Below are positions 43,054 to 50,904 of a stretch of 64,000 nucleotides of DNA, one piece after another. The stretch is from an uncultured Bacteroidales bacterium (GTDB lineage Bacteria > Bacteroidota > Bacteroidia > Bacteroidales > Muribaculaceae), in NCBI GenBank assembly GCA_902768435.1, contig CACXLJ010000026.1, positions 1 to 64,000 on the forward strand. The letters are read 5' to 3'. The notes below the pieces were generated by a model, which was given only the letters and a program-made list of their open reading frames with translations, was not told where the DNA came from and did not search any database. Position 1 is the stretch's first letter. Each line of letters begins with the position of its first letter. The translations under genes and the position numbers were made by a program.

Positions 43054-43776
43054 TTAAAAGAGATAGGGAACCTCTGGATCTCGGTTGAGACGGTTCACAT
43101 AGTCAAGAAAGAACTCGTTAATGAGATAAGTTTCATCCTGATACTGGCGGAAAGTGTAACGCTGCAACAGGTCGGGGTAAGGTTCAAGGAGTTCGAGCAA
43201 CAGATTCTTGTTTACCTCACGCACACGCAAATTGTCGAAATCGATCCAATAAAGCTTGGGCGTTTCGCCGTTATACCCATCGCCCATGCCTATGCCCGAA
43301 TCGGCACCCAAGACACCATCAACAAGCAGGTTGAGCAGAAATCCGCCCACAGTGGGATTGTTGCGCTGAAACTGCACAAAAGCAATCTTGCCTGTGTAGT
43401 ACAACGGCACATAACGCGAAAAGTGCTTGCAATCGCCCTTGAAATTGCGTTTAAGCCAGTCACTGTTGATGAGCCACAAGGTGTCGCCCAGGCACACAGC
43501 CACCGCCTCGTTTTTGAGCATCTTGTTCACGGCCTTGGCATCGCGCGATGTGGCCTTGAACTCGAAGTCATACTCCGAGCGGACCTTGATTTCGGGATTG
43601 GCAACAATAGTGTCAGGAATCAGGTCGAATATCGCCTCCCACGAGTTGTATACCATGAGCGTATCGTTGCCGCCAGTACTCGCCTCCATGCGGGCTGCAG
43701 CAAAAAGTGCCACCACCGCTACAAGACACATGACAGCTGCCCGCACCTGGCCCATAATATGATTGCAATTCTTCAT
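43054..43776 (-). CDS. Exported protein of unknown function, tandem paralog 1
   Basis: A 240-aa protein with an N-terminal hydrophobic segment (AAVMCLVAVVALFAAARM, signal peptide or anchor). Its C-terminal half repeats the pattern seen in the neighbour (DFDNLRVREVNKNLLLELLE, YPDLLQRY, DYVNRLNRDPEVP). The central region LGADSGIGMGDGYNGETPK is not shared. A -7 box TAATTTTG lies at 43801-43808 (minus strand), so this gene leads the pair. Function unknown. Confidence 0.6.
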   Translation of the reverse strand: MKNCNHIMGQVRAAVMCLVAVVALFAAARMEASTGGNDTLMVYNSWEAIFDLIPDTIVANPEIKVRSEYDFEFKATSRDAKAVNKMLKNEAVAVCLGDTLWLINSDWLKRNFKGDCKHFSRYVPLYYTGKIAFVQFQRNNPTVGGFLLNLLVDGVLGADSGIGMGDGYNGETPKLYWIDFDNLRVREVNKNLLLELLEPYPDLLQRYTFRQYQDETYLINEFFLDYVNRLNRDPEVPYLF

Positions 43777-43849
43777 CGGTCGTCAATTATTAGTCGCGTG
43801 CAAAATTACACATTTTTCATCTATTCACAAATCCCGTGCCAATTTATGG

Positions 43850-44392
43850 TCAAGAGTCGGCAAATTCCTCCAGCAGGCTCGCCAACACAGGGTGCAGCAG
43901 TGCCTCTCCCCTCGCCTGCTCCTCTTCAACCAAATGCCGCACAGTTGCAGTAGGTTCAACCTTGCCCATGAGCAGGAGGTTGAGCAGCAATCTGAAGGCG
44001 GTGTAGCGCACCAGCACAGCATTGTCCATAGCCAATTGCTCGACCAAATCAAGGGCAAATGGCAAATGCCGCAGCAAGCGATGGCACAGCACATCGGCAA
44101 TTTCGGTGGTTTCCACATCGTGGCACCATTCAAGCGCTTTTTCAGTTGTGAATTTTTCAACAGGATAGAGCATCGTGGCTGCCATGCGGCACTCACGATG
44201 GTCACGGTCGGCCCACAATGCCTGAGCCAACGACGCATCGGAAGCACGGTTTGCGGCAATTGCCACAATGTCGGCGAGCTGGCAACCCATGATGTAGCGA
44301 TGCGGGTCGCCAGCGGCACGCAAGGCGTCGGCCACCACACCATTGCGGTGGGCAAAAAACGCCTTGCGCAGTTCGTTCTCAGCCTCGGTCAT
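43850..44392 (-). CDS. HEAT-repeat-like protein, AlkD/alkylation-repair type
   Basis: A 180-aa all-helical protein with repeat helices such as YIMGCQLADIVAIAANRAS, RMAATMLYPVEKFTTEKA and LVRYTAFRLLLNLLLMGKV. This is typical of ARM/HEAT alpha-alpha solenoids related to AlkD DNA glycosylases. No catalytic residue can be assigned. Its ATG overlaps the stop codon of the sodB gene upstream by 4 nt (ATGA), so translation is coupled and it probably shares the stress-linked expression of sodB. Confidence 0.6.
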   Translation of the reverse strand: MTEAENELRKAFFAHRNGVVADALRAAGDPHRYIMGCQLADIVAIAANRASDASLAQALWADRDHRECRMAATMLYPVEKFTTEKALEWCHDVETTEIADVLCHRLLRHLPFALDLVEQLAMDNAVLVRYTAFRLLLNLLLMGKVEPTATVRHLVEEEQARGEALLHPVLASLLEEFADS

Positions 44393-45000
44393 GCCTCACT
44401 CGTGTAGCGTGCGTTGAGCACATTCCAGTCGAGCACATTCCACAGTTGCGCCAAGTGGTCGGGGCGACGATTCTGATAGTCGAGATAATAGGCGTGCTCC
44501 CACACATCAAAGGTGAGAATGGGTTTCATGCCACGCCTGACGGGATTGCCTGCATTGGGTTCCTGAACGATGTGCAGCTTGCCATCGGCATCGGCAGCCA
44601 GCCACACCCAGCCCGAACCGAAGAGCGTAGCGCCACCTGCCTGGAATTGCTGCTTGAACGCATCAAATGAACCAAAGTCACGATTGATGGCGGCACCCAA
44701 TTCGCCCACAGGCTCGTTCTGCTCGCAATAAGGTTTGAACTGCGAGAAATAGAGGTTGTGGTTCAGTATCTGGCCCGCATTATTCAGCACCCCACCCTCG
44801 GCTTTCACCACAATTTCCTCGAGGGTGAGTCCCTCAAATTCGCTGCCGGGCAATGCTGCATTTAGGTTGTTCACATAGGTCTGCAAGTGCTTGCCGTGAT
44901 GAAACGACAGTGTTTCGGCACTAATGGCGGGAGCGAGCGCATCGGGCTCGAACGGCAATGCCATGAGTTCAAATTTTCCGTCTTTTGCTTCAGTTCTCAT
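44389..45000 (-). CDS. sodB: Iron/manganese superoxide dismutase, copy 1
   Basis: A 203-aa Fe/Mn-SOD. The metal ligands lie in LSFHHGKHLQ (His near 33), NNAGQILNHNLYF (His near 81, with the Gln of Fe-type and cambialistic SODs) and DVWEHAYYLDYQN (Asp-x-x-x-His near 167-171). GSGWVWL is the usual core. It dismutates superoxide to H2O2 and O2 in the cytoplasm. The promoter is at 45034-45065 (TAACTTTG and TTTG, minus strand). A near-identical copy is at 50124. Confidence 0.95.
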   Translation of the reverse strand: MRTEAKDGKFELMALPFEPDALAPAISAETLSFHHGKHLQTYVNNLNAALPGSEFEGLTLEEIVVKAEGGVLNNAGQILNHNLYFSQFKPYCEQNEPVGELGAAINRDFGSFDAFKQQFQAGGATLFGSGWVWLAADADGKLHIVQEPNAGNPVRRGMKPILTFDVWEHAYYLDYQNRRPDHLAQLWNVLDWNVLNARYTSEA

Positions 45001-45033
45001 ATCTCAAACAATTTAATTAATTATGTGTAACCA

Positions 45034-45065
45034 CAAAGTTAACAACAATCATCATAATCTCCAAA
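45034..45065 (-). promoter_or_regulatory. Promoter of sodB copy 1
   Basis: On the minus strand TTTG (45065-45062) and TAACTTTG (45041-45034) are 20 bp apart. Confidence 0.7.
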
Positions 45066-45154
45066 TAAAAATAGAATATGGGACTGGCCCCAACTGATCG
45101 TAAATCACATTAATTCACGAACAACAGTTCTCGATTATTCATCATTATACACAA

Positions 45155-45184
45155 CGAGAGGCGGCAAGTCGATGCCGCCTCTCG
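45155..45184. terminator. Strong hairpin at the end of the C10 protease gene
   Basis: CGAGAGGCGGC / GCCGCCTCTCG, 11-bp perfect stem with an 8-nt loop, 24 nt beyond the protease stop codon. No T tract, so it may be a factor-dependent end or an mRNA-stabilising hairpin. Confidence 0.6.
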
Positions 45185-45207
45185 GTATAGATTCAAAACT
45201 GAGAGTG

Positions 45208-48200
45208 TCAGTTGTTCATGATGATGTCGATGAGGGCAGTGATGTCGCGAACATCAATCTCATCGTCAGCGTTCACATCGGCACGCGGGTTATCGGTGAC
45301 AGAGTTCATGATAACATCGATGAGGGCGGTGATATCGCGCACATCCACTTCGCCGTCACCATTCACATCGCCAATGATGCCAGTCAGTGTCACAACCTCA
45401 ATCTTGTTCGACCACTTGCTCTGCATGTCGCCGTTCACGGCTTTCACATCATAGAGATAGGTGACACCAGGAATCAGACCTGTAACCTTATAGTTCAAGT
45501 CAGTGATATCCGAGATGATGATCTCGTCAGAGCCCTTAGCGGGAGCAGGCTTGGTGACATCGCCTGAATAGAACTCAACTTCGGTGACAATCACACGCTT
45601 GCTACTGGCAACAGTTTCGAATTGAACATTCTTGTCGGTAGGTGTGCAGTTGAGCACTACGGTGTACTCGGCCTCGTTATTGTCGGGCACTGTTATTGTC
45701 TCGCTTGCTTCGCCACACGAGATTTTGAGTTCACAGTTGGTGTCGCTATTTAAGGTGAGCGCTTTGAACTTGACGCTCATCTTGTTGTCGGCTGTCAGGT
45801 TGAGAGCGGGACTGGTGATGTAGCCAGTTGCGCTACCGGTGCCTAAACGGACACCACCCACAGCGGTGTAGACCTTGTTGCCAGTCCAGCCGGCGTTGTC
45901 GAGGTAGTTGTTGAGCATACTGCCAATGTCTTGTCCGCCGTTGGCGGTGCACTTGGCGAATGTCTCGGTCATGAGCAATGTGGCGGCAGGCTTGGGCATG
46001 ACACGCAGCGTGTAGGATGTAGCGCTGGGCGATGCTGTCCAGTTTGCAGTAAAGCCATTAGCCTTAATCTCGGTGGCTACTGTAGCAACAGGAACCTCGA
46101 TGCTGTTGAGAGGTGTCTGGAAACCAATCTCTAAGAGGTCGGGATAAGAGCCGTCGCCCGAGATGGTAACCATATAAATCTTTGATTCATCGATGTCGGC
46201 CGAAGTTATGACGCCATCGGAGCCTTGCTTGGTGTCGAAGGCTGTGGTTGAAGGCGTGATGCTGCCGTCGGCATTGAGCGAGCACTCGTAGATGACCAAT
46301 TTAGCGGCAGCCGTTGAGCTGCTGTAACTGCTACCCTTGACAAGTGCTTTAACCTGTGTGCAATTAGTCACATAGAACCTTTGTGTGTAGCTGCCATAAA
46401 TCGAGTAGCCCTGATTGGTGCCAAAGTAGGCGTCATCGCCTAGGAACACATCGGTAGCGCTCCAAGAGTTGTTGTAGCTGGAGAACGATTCGCACGAGGT
46501 CCAGTTCTGTGTTGCATCGGCCATCTTGGCACCATAGTTCGATACCGTGAGCCAAGCGCACTCCTGGTCGTCATATTCGGTGTATTTATAGATGGAGTTC
46601 ATGCCGTTCACAGTAGCTCCAGCCTCGTCGATAGTCTCATAGCTGGCGATGTTGAGGAATGGGTCGATAGCTGTGCCACCGTCGCGGGCAACAGCAGTGA
46701 GATTCACCGTCTTGCTCTCGGCATCTTCGCTGGCAATGGTGATGGAACCGTTGAATGTGCCCTCGTTGGCCGAATTAAATGTTACCGTAATGGTGAGCGG
46801 TGTGTTTACATCGGTGCTGGTCTGAGGAATAGATGTGGGTGTGACGGTATATACACCCTTGGTGTCGTTGAGGGTAATGGTGACATCGTGGGTCAGGAAG
46901 GCACCTGTGAGGGTGAAAGACTTGGTGACAGTCTTGTCGAGCGTGGCACTGAAGTCAAGACTTGTGGGAGAGACAAGCAAAGTGGGAACACGAGGCTGTG
47001 CCTCACCGGTGATGGGCACAGTAACGCTCTCAACATCGTCGTCGGTGCACGAGAGGATGAGAGTGGCATTGGTGGTTCCAGCTTGGGTTGGCGCGTAGGT
47101 GACCACGACATCCACCCCATTAGCGGCCTCGGCGGCGGTGATGGTTGTGTGGCTCACAGTGATGATGTCAGAGCCAGTCTTCTCGATATTGATGTCGCTC
47201 TCGAGGTTGCGAGCCTGTACTTTCACAGTTTGGGTGTAGGTTTCGCCGGCGAAACCCTCGAAGTTCACTTCTGCAGGGTTGGCTTTGATGACGCCCATGG
47301 GAGGCTGAATGCCAACCGTAGCCATCTGGTTGCTGCTGAAGGTGTAGCCGCTGTATGAGAAAGCGTTCATGGCATACCAGTTGTTGCCGTCGCCACTCCA
47401 CCCGAAGTTCACATGGTACTTGTTGGTGCTGGCGTCGTAGCCGTCGACATTGAACGCATGTCCGCCATTGCCGCTGGCATCCACCGCCATGAACACCACG
47501 GGGCGTCCCTCGGCAAATTCATCTTGCAGAAGTTGGGCCCAGGTGGTTTCGGTGTAGCTCGATTTATAAGCCAGTCGGGTTGTGGTCTCGTCATAGCCAA
47601 AAGCGATGAACATGTCGGCGATATTCTGTGCGTCGGAGGTGTAGATGCCGCTGCCGCCAGCATTTATTGTGCCATACATCATTTTCTCGACCTGTCCCAC
47701 ATATCGCATGAGGGTTGCCACCGCGTTGCCCTGTTGAGTGGTGTAACCGCCGGTGTAATCGTCAATCATGTTGTCCCAGTCAAAAGTGGTTTGAGGAAGC
47801 GCGGGATAGGTGAAGTTCACACTGTTCCAGTAACTGAGCTCAAGAGTGCCATTGTAAGCGTCGAGTGGTCCAACGGGCTCGGTGGGATATTTCCAGTAGT
47901 GAAGCACCATCGATGCCGAAGTTGCGGGACAACCTGTGAGGCATGAATAGGAGGTACCGCTGTAGGTGAAATTGCACAGGTCATTGAATGGTGCTTCCTG
48001 ATCCCAGATAGCAGTCAACAGCGGTCCTGTGACGGTGGCCCTGAGTTTAGGCGACTTGTATGAAACAGGTTTTTCTACTTTTACATCGGGGTTGGCGAGC
48101 AACCAGTCGAGTTGCTCTTTGTAGATGTTGAGCCATGCCTCCATGTTCTTGGGGATGCGGTCAAGATTGAGCGGTTTGTCGCCGTAGGCCAGAATCTCTT

Positions 48201-48462
48201 CGGCACGGTCATCGCCCGACACGATCACAAAAGTGGAGGCTGTGTTGAAAATGTAGTAGAGCGGGACCTTGGCAATGTCGCCCACCTCGGCCTTGATAAG
48301 GGTGGCCTGGGTGGCTCCAGGTGCCATAATCTTACCGGCGTAAACCTTGTTGGCAAGATACTGTTCAGCTTTAGTCTTTGCTGCCGACACATCAACTGGT
48401 GCTGCCGACATTTGCAATGTGGCCACTAAAGCCACAAGGGTAAGTAAAGTTTTTTTGAACAT
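45208..48462 (-). CDS. C10-family (streptopain-like) cysteine protease with dockerin-like tail
   Basis: A 1084-aa secreted protein. A signal peptide (to about residue 20) is followed by a pro-domain (about 21-140). In the peptidase domain the catalytic Cys178 is in SCLTGCPATSASM and the His in GNGGHAFNVDGYD (about 330), as in SpeB/streptopain and Bacteroides fragilis Bfp. The middle holds several Ig-like and choice-of-anchor repeats (about 380-800). The C-terminus has a fibronectin-like segment and two calcium-loop units, GDVNGDGEVDVRDITALI and ADVNADDEIDVRDITALI, almost identical to those of paralog A. It probably degrades host or dietary protein at the surface. It is a monocistronic gene with an AT-rich upstream region. 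Confidence 0.9.
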   Translation of the reverse strand: MFKKTLLTLVALVATLQMSAAPVDVSAAKTKAEQYLANKVYAGKIMAPGATQATLIKAEVGDIAKVPLYYIFNTASTFVIVSGDDRAEEILAYGDKPLNLDRIPKNMEAWLNIYKEQLDWLLANPDVKVEKPVSYKSPKLRATVTGPLLTAIWDQEAPFNDLCNFTYSGTSYSCLTGCPATSASMVLHYWKYPTEPVGPLDAYNGTLELSYWNSVNFTYPALPQTTFDWDNMIDDYTGGYTTQQGNAVATLMRYVGQVEKMMYGTINAGGSGIYTSDAQNIADMFIAFGYDETTTRLAYKSSYTETTWAQLLQDEFAEGRPVVFMAVDASGNGGHAFNVDGYDASTNKYHVNFGWSGDGNNWYAMNAFSYSGYTFSSNQMATVGIQPPMGVIKANPAEVNFEGFAGETYTQTVKVQARNLESDINIEKTGSDIITVSHTTITAAEAANGVDVVVTYAPTQAGTTNATLILSCTDDDVESVTVPITGEAQPRVPTLLVSPTSLDFSATLDKTVTKSFTLTGAFLTHDVTITLNDTKGVYTVTPTSIPQTSTDVNTPLTITVTFNSANEGTFNGSITIASEDAESKTVNLTAVARDGGTAIDPFLNIASYETIDEAGATVNGMNSIYKYTEYDDQECAWLTVSNYGAKMADATQNWTSCESFSSYNNSWSATDVFLGDDAYFGTNQGYSIYGSYTQRFYVTNCTQVKALVKGSSYSSSTAAAKLVIYECSLNADGSITPSTTAFDTKQGSDGVITSADIDESKIYMVTISGDGSYPDLLEIGFQTPLNSIEVPVATVATEIKANGFTANWTASPSATSYTLRVMPKPAATLLMTETFAKCTANGGQDIGSMLNNYLDNAGWTGNKVYTAVGGVRLGTGSATGYITSPALNLTADNKMSVKFKALTLNSDTNCELKISCGEASETITVPDNNEAEYTVVLNCTPTDKNVQFETVASSKRVIVTEVEFYSGDVTKPAPAKGSDEIIISDITDLNYKVTGLIPGVTYLYDVKAVNGDMQSKWSNKIEVVTLTGIIGDVNGDGEVDVRDITALIDVIMNSVTDNPRADVNADDEIDVRDITALIDIIMNN

Positions 48463-48732
48463 ATTGATAATATTTATTAATAAATAATTGAATAAAATTC
48501 AATTCCGGAACTGCAAATTTAAAAAAAACTCCACAAAAAAAACTTCAAAAAGTTGAGAAAAATCATAACAAAAACCAAAAATCGTGGTTAAACACTCTAT
48601 TCACCGTTAATAATAGTCTTTATCGACCATGTCCTTCTGAGTTCAACATCCCCATTAGACAACTACAATATACATTAAATATACCTTTTAATAATATATC
48701 CACATTATCCACATAATAAGCCCATATCAACA

Positions 48733-48768
48733 TCAAGCCCTGGCGCGCCAGCGCTTGATAATTTTTTT
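48733..48768 (+). terminator. 26-bp palindrome followed by T7
   Basis: TCAAGC-C-CTGGCGCGCCAG-C-GCTTGA is symmetric apart from one C-C mismatch and is followed by TAATTTTTTT on the + strand. It looks like a rho-independent terminator, but no + gene lies upstream, so it may mark the edge of an insertion or a lost gene. Confidence 0.55.
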
Positions 48769-48802
48769 CTATGTCCTTATCTTTATAACCTGTTCTACAT
48801 AT

Positions 48803-48824
48803 TTTTTCACTTTTTAGTGAAAAA
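48803..48824. promoter_or_regulatory. Candidate operator palindrome of the TA operon
   Basis: TTTTTCACT-TTTT-AGTGAAAAA, 9-bp perfect arms, placed 2 bp upstream of the -33 element. A likely binding site for the HTH antitoxin. Confidence 0.5.
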
Positions 48825-48826
48825 TA

Positions 48827-48858
48827 TTTGGATATATTATTTATTGTGAGTAGTTTTG
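48827..48858 (+). promoter_or_regulatory. TA operon promoter
   Basis: TTTG at 48827-48830 and TAGTTTTG at 48851-48858, 20 bp apart, 18 nt before the ATG at 48877. A TTG codon inside the -7 box cannot be the start. Confidence 0.75.
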
Positions 48859-48876
48859 CAAAAACAAAATCATTTT

Positions 48877-49233
48877 ATGATAAAAACTATTCAAGAAGTT
48901 GAGCAATTTATTAGCCATTTTAAGGCTAAAATGAAAATATTCGGCATTCTTTTCACCGAACGAGGCAAGAACAGTGAGGCGTTAAGAATGTTGGGCATAA
49001 CAAACAATGAGCGAATTAAAGTGGTGGAACGCATTGAAACCAGTGACTATATCGAAACCATAAGCGATGAATTATCGTACGGAGACATGTGGGTGTTTGG
49101 CAAAGATGCTTTCGGAGTTGAATTATATATCAAGATTTCACTTGGGCACCCCAATTCAAACACGATATGCATCTCATTTCACATTGCAGATTATCCATTA
49201 GATTATAAGTATAAAGATGGAAAAGAAAGTTGA
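48877..49233 (+). CDS. MqsR-like toxin
   Basis: A 118-aa protein. The ATG at 48877 is chosen because the frame upstream is promoter. The C-terminal part, DMWVFGKDAFGVELYIKISL then HPNSNTICISFH, resembles the RelE-like core of the MqsR/BrnT-type toxin family that cleaves mRNA. The N-terminal half (TIQEVEQFISHFKAKMKIFG) is helical and less conserved. It overlaps the antitoxin gene by 17 nt in the toxin-first order known for mqsRA. The function as an mRNA interferase is inferred from the pairing and partial motif match. Confidence 0.75.
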   Translation: MIKTIQEVEQFISHFKAKMKIFGILFTERGKNSEALRMLGITNNERIKVVERIETSDYIETISDELSYGDMWVFGKDAFGVELYIKISLGHPNSNTICISFHIADYPLDYKYKDGKES

Positions 49234-49765
49234 TTTGAAGAGTCCATTCACAGGAGGACCGGTGAAAGAGGTCACTACGACCGAAGACATGGAGTTCAGG
49301 GGTGAAAAATACCCTGATATTCCTGTTCGTTATTATGTGTGTGAGGACACCGGCGAACAATTCACCGATGGCGAGCAAGACGAGGAATGGACAAACATTC
49401 TCTATGGAAAATATCGCAAAAAATATGGAATACCCTCGCCTAGCGAAATCAGAGCCACAAGAGAGCGATATGGTTTGAATGTGTCGCAAATGACGAGAAT
49501 ACTCGGATTCGGGAAAAACCAACTTGCGTGGTATGAGGATGGACAAGTGCCAAGCCTGAGCAATGGCCGGTTGCTCTCGCTCATTCAAGATCCTAAAATC
49601 ATGCGCAAGTGTGTGGAACTGGCTCCCCTTGAAGAAGAAGAAAAGAAAAGAATCCTGTGGAAAATCAAGCAAGCCTCCCATGCCCCCTCAGTGGTCCAGG
49701 GCCAAGTAGTGCCATCGGTGGCCGAAGATGCTCCCGCCTACGGTAGCCCGAAAGCAGGCAAATAA
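49217..49765 (+). CDS. MqsA-like HTH antitoxin with reduced zinc site
   Basis: A 182-aa protein. The N-terminal part SPFTGGPVKEVTTT, FRGEKYPDIPVRYYVCEDTG and EQFTDGEQDEEW follows the MqsA zinc-binding fold pattern, but only one Cys (in YVCEDTG) is left where the family typically has two CxxC pairs. A Xre-type HTH follows (RERYGLNVSQMTRILGFGKN, then LAWYEDGQVPSLSNGRLLSL). The C-terminal Val/Pro-rich tail is unusual. It should neutralise the toxin and repress the operon via the palindrome upstream. Confidence 0.8.
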   Translation: MEKKVDLKSPFTGGPVKEVTTTEDMEFRGEKYPDIPVRYYVCEDTGEQFTDGEQDEEWTNILYGKYRKKYGIPSPSEIRATRERYGLNVSQMTRILGFGKNQLAWYEDGQVPSLSNGRLLSLIQDPKIMRKCVELAPLEEEEKKRILWKIKQASHAPSVVQGQVVPSVAEDAPAYGSPKAGK

Positions 49766-49846
49766 TAACCCACACATACGACGATGAGAAGATATAATCC
49801 TCAAGTTTTGAGGTGTTTAACACTTTAGAAACTTGAGTAATTTATA

Positions 49847-50035
49847 CTACAAACCGGGGACATAGCGCAACACACCAAACTGGCACTGGCTACATCTGAA
49901 ACCGCCGGAGGAACTATAGGGTCCACGATGCTTGTTGAGACAGAAGGGACAGATTCGATAGCCACACTTGTCACACACATACCAATTAAAACTGGGTGGA
50001 AGTTCTTTACCGCAACACATACAAGGAATTACCAT
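49847..50035 (-). CDS. 62-aa zinc-ribbon peptide
   Basis: A short frame starting ATG at 50035. It contains CMCCGKE, YVCDKCGYRICPFCLNKHRG and FRCSQCQFG, that is four or more Cys pairs with a His, typical of treble-clef or FYVE/RING-like zinc fingers. It is 88 nt downstream of sodB copy 2 on the same strand and convergent with the antitoxin gene. No family assigned. A DNA-, RNA- or protein-binding role is possible. Confidence 0.55.
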   Translation of the reverse strand: MVIPCMCCGKELPPSFNWYVCDKCGYRICPFCLNKHRGPYSSSGGFRCSQCQFGVLRYVPGL

Positions 50036-50123
50036 ATAACTAAAAATTAAGATTAAAGAAAAAATATTTTTGTACGAGACTGCGTCTCGCATTACAATGA
50101 CATGATGCTGAATGAGGGTGGTG

Positions 50124-50729
50124 TTACTCGGTGTAACGGTGGTTGAGTTCTTGCCAGTCGAGAATGTGCCACAGTTGGACCAAGTGATCAACACGGCGAT
50201 TCTGATAATCGAGGTAATAGGCATGCTCCCACACATCGAAGGTGAGAATGGGTTTCAAGCCTCGCCTGATGGGGTTGCCGGCATTGGGTTCCTGAACGAT
50301 GTGGAGTTTGCCCTGGGCATCGGCAGCCAGCCACACCCAACCTGAGCCGAAGAGCGTAGCGCCACCCACCTGGAACTGCTGCTGGAATTCCTGGAATGTG
50401 CCAAACTCGCGTTCGATGGCGGCAGCCAACTCACCCACGGGCTCGTTTTGCTCGCAATATGGTTTAAACTGCGAGAAATAGAGGTTGTGGTTCAGTATTT
50501 GGCCGGCGTTATTGAGGATGCCGCCGTCGGCCTTCATCACAATTTCTTCGAGGGTCAATCCTTCGAATTTGCTACCGGACAAGGCGGCATTGAGGTTGTT
50601 CACATAGGTTTGCAAGTGCTTGCCGTGATGAAACGACAGCGTCTCGGCACTGATGGCGGGTTCCAAGGCATTGGCAGTAAAGGGGAGCGCCATGAGTTCA
50701 AATTTTCCGTTTATGGGTTCCGTTTTCAT
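50124..50729 (-). CDS. Iron/manganese superoxide dismutase, copy 2
   Basis: A 201-aa Fe/Mn-SOD nearly identical to copy 1 in the core (AISAETLSFHHGKHLQTYVN, NAGQILNHNLYFSQF, DVWEHAYYLDYQN) but with many differences in between, so it is a true gene duplicate rather than a copied assembly segment. All four metal ligands are kept. The promoter is at 50758-50789 (TATCTTTG and TTTG on the minus strand), different in -7 sequence from copy 1. It is followed by the zinc-ribbon peptide. Confidence 0.93.
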   Translation of the reverse strand: MKTEPINGKFELMALPFTANALEPAISAETLSFHHGKHLQTYVNNLNAALSGSKFEGLTLEEIVMKADGGILNNAGQILNHNLYFSQFKPYCEQNEPVGELAAAIEREFGTFQEFQQQFQVGGATLFGSGWVWLAADAQGKLHIVQEPNAGNPIRRGLKPILTFDVWEHAYYLDYQNRRVDHLVQLWHILDWQELNHRYTE

Positions 50730-50757
50730 AATTATTACATTTTAGAGAGGTTGCACA

Positions 50758-50789
50758 CAAAGATAGAAATTATCTTCAACATCACCAAA
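50758..50789 (-). promoter_or_regulatory. Promoter of sodB copy 2
   Basis: On the minus strand TTTG (50789-50786) and TATCTTTG (50765-50758), 20 bp apart. Confidence 0.7.
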
Positions 50790-50829
50790 TCATCGGTTGC
50801 AATAGGTTTGATGATAGCACATACGGCTA

Positions 50830-50851
50830 CGGTCGCCACAAGTGGCGACCG
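50830..50851. repeat. GGTCGC inverted repeat, copy 2
   Basis: CGGTCGCCAC-AA-GTGGCGACCG, a perfect 10-bp arm palindrome in the gap between DPP III and sodB copy 2. It resembles the element at 30494-30513 and may act as the DPP III terminator or a REP-type element. Confidence 0.6.
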
Positions 50852-50904
50852 CACAGGGTTGATGTCAACTGATTGCTGATAGCTAATGACTGATGACTGA
50901 GAAC

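Larger units (their letters stand above)
48463..48876. other. AT-rich gap between protease and toxin-antitoxin genes
   Basis: A 414-nt region containing a minus-strand TAAATTTG at 48514-48521 (possible protease -7 box), the 26-bp palindrome at 48733-48758, the candidate operator at 48803-48824 and the TA promoter at 48827-48858. No gene. Confidence 0.65.

Noticed and set aside
48856..48876. TTG start for the MqsR-like toxin
   Set aside because: The codon lies inside the -7 promoter box TAGTTTTG.
44389..50729. Second SOD as an assembly duplicate
   Set aside because: The two copies differ at many codons and in flanking DNA and promoter, so they are separate genes.
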